DNA of 7,515 bases. It comes from Myxococcota bacterium (GTDB lineage Bacteria; Myxococcota_A; UBA9160; PR03). The first letter of the stretch is position 1; every line of letters starts with the position of its first letter. The notes beneath the pieces are model-generated. The model did not search any database. It had not been told where the DNA came from and saw nothing but the letters and a program-made list of their open reading frames with translations. Both the position numbers and the translations under genes were made by a program. Shown one piece after another: positions 6,852 to 7,515 of the stretch. The stretch spans positions 1 to 7,515 of the forward strand of contig JALOQG010000267.1 of the NCBI GenBank assembly GCA_025453505.1. Direction: 5' to 3'.

Positions 6852-7515
6852 GACGGTCGTCTCCTTCGGGTGTCGGCGCGGCAGCGGATTCGGGCAGCGG
6901 GAGGCCGGGCGCGTGTCCGAGCGCGGCGATCAGCTCGGCCGCGCGCTGGCTGAACAGGGCCCGGGCGTCCTGCTCGGCGAGCTCGGCGTCGCGCAGCGCG
7001 CGCTCGGCCTCGATGAGATCGCCGAACCCGACGCGTCCGCTCTCGAAGCCGATGCGCGCGGCGCCGAGCCGATCGCGCGCCGCCGGCGTCATGCGCTCTC
7101 GCACGATCGCGAGGCCGTGATCGGCCTCGGCAAAGCGCTCGCGTGCGATGCGAACCTCGCTGGTGAGCTCGTCGCGCACGCGATCGCGCTCGCTGCGCGC
7201 CATCTCGAGTTCCGCGCGCGCCTCTTCGAGCGCGCCGCGGCGGCGGCCGATCGCGAGCGGGACGTTCAGCTCGATGCCGACGAAGGGCCGCTGGTCCGGC
7301 ATCTCCCAGAACGTGTCGTAGCCGCCGGTCAGCGCGAACTCGGGCAGGAAGTTCCGGATCGCGAGGCGCTCGCCGCTCTTGCGGGCCGCGACGCGCGCGT
7401 CGGCGGCGTGCAGCTCGGGGCGTGTCTCGAGCGCACGCGCGACGGCGACGGCGTCGTCGCCCGCGGGCGGCACGTCGAGCGCGGGCAGGACGTCGGGCGG
7501 CGGCGGGATCTCGGC
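6844..7515 (-). CDS. cusC: TolC-family outer-membrane efflux channel (CusC-like), C-terminal part only
   Basis: The frame is open from the right window edge to the TGA at 6846-6844, giving the last 223 residues; the signal peptide and first half lie outside. The visible part is the second TolC (OEP) repeat. ALETRPELHAADARVAARKS begins a long periplasmic helix; FLPEFALTGGYDTFW and FVGIELNVPLAIGRRRGA are the outer-membrane beta-strands. Then come long coiled helices (ALEEARAELEMARSERDRVR) and the family-typical ARIGFESGRVGFGDLIEAER and LRDAELAEQDARALFSQRAA. TolC-type proteins form the trimeric exit duct through the outer membrane and periplasm for RND pumps. Its last 8 bases overlap the start of cusB (ATGAGTGA), so the two are translationally linked. 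The symbol is inferred from its place in a cus operon; sequence alone only supports a TolC-family metal-efflux channel. Confidence 0.85.
   Translation of the reverse strand, partial: AEIPPPPDVLPALDVPPAGDDAVAVARALETRPELHAADARVAARKSGERLAIRNFLPEFALTGGYDTFWEMPDQRPFVGIELNVPLAIGRRRGALEEARAELEMARSERDRVRDELTSEVRIARERFAEADHGLAIVRERMTPAARDRLGAARIGFESGRVGFGDLIEAERALRDAELAEQDARALFSQRAAELIAALGHAPGLPLPESAAAPTPEGDDRHE
6861..6866 (-). promoter_or_regulatory. Ribosome binding site of cusB inside the cusC end
   Basis: The minus strand reads AAGGAG, 9 nt, then ATG at 6851. The site lies within the last cusC codons, confirming the cusB start and the 8-nt gene overlap. Confidence 0.7.

Overview
The window is about 70% GC by eye and almost fully coding. 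It comes from a Gram-negative bacterium: it encodes a tripartite RND efflux pump with an outer-membrane channel, and two products carry lipobox signal peptides. The lineage cannot be fixed from the sequence. The high GC, the glycine-rich ribosomal protein S18 and the LLM/SRPBCC genes would suit a Myxococcota-like, Binatota-like or other 'deltaproteobacterial' genome, but that is only an impression. No mobile element, CRISPR array, tRNA or rRNA gene is visible.

Layout from left to right. (1) At 1-281 (+) lies the 3' end of an SRPBCC/polyketide-cyclase-like gene. (2) A 12-bp perfect hairpin at 286-323 has a T-tract only on the minus strand; it ends the minus-strand genes that converge on the SRPBCC gene. 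(3) At 344-832 (-) is rpsR, encoding an unusual cysteine-less ribosomal protein S18 with a long RGG-type N-terminal extension. (4) At 881-1921 (-) is a luciferase-like (LLM) flavin-dependent oxidoreductase. (5) From 1933 to the right edge (-) runs a Cus-type Cu(I)/Ag(I) efflux operon, transcribed in the order cusC (5' end outside the window), cusB, cusA, cusF.

The cus genes are tightly packed: cusC and cusB overlap by 8 nt, cusB and cusA share one base (TGATG), and the cusF ribosome binding site starts on the cusA stop codon. They would build a pump of inner-membrane permease (CusA), periplasmic adaptor (CusB) and outer-membrane channel (CusC), supplied by a periplasmic metallochaperone lipoprotein (CusF). 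The LLM gene starts 11 nt after cusF and may be co-transcribed.

Points worth a second look are a single-base frameshift that splits cusA at codon 808, a Gln where the E. coli CusA proton-relay Glu is expected, an extra FixH/YtkA-like methionine-rich domain at the N-terminus of CusB, and the RGG-tailed, cysteine-free S18 encoded away from its usual rpsF/rplI neighbours. Otherwise this is a recognisable metal-resistance locus, and I see no convincing evidence of an undescribed multi-gene system.
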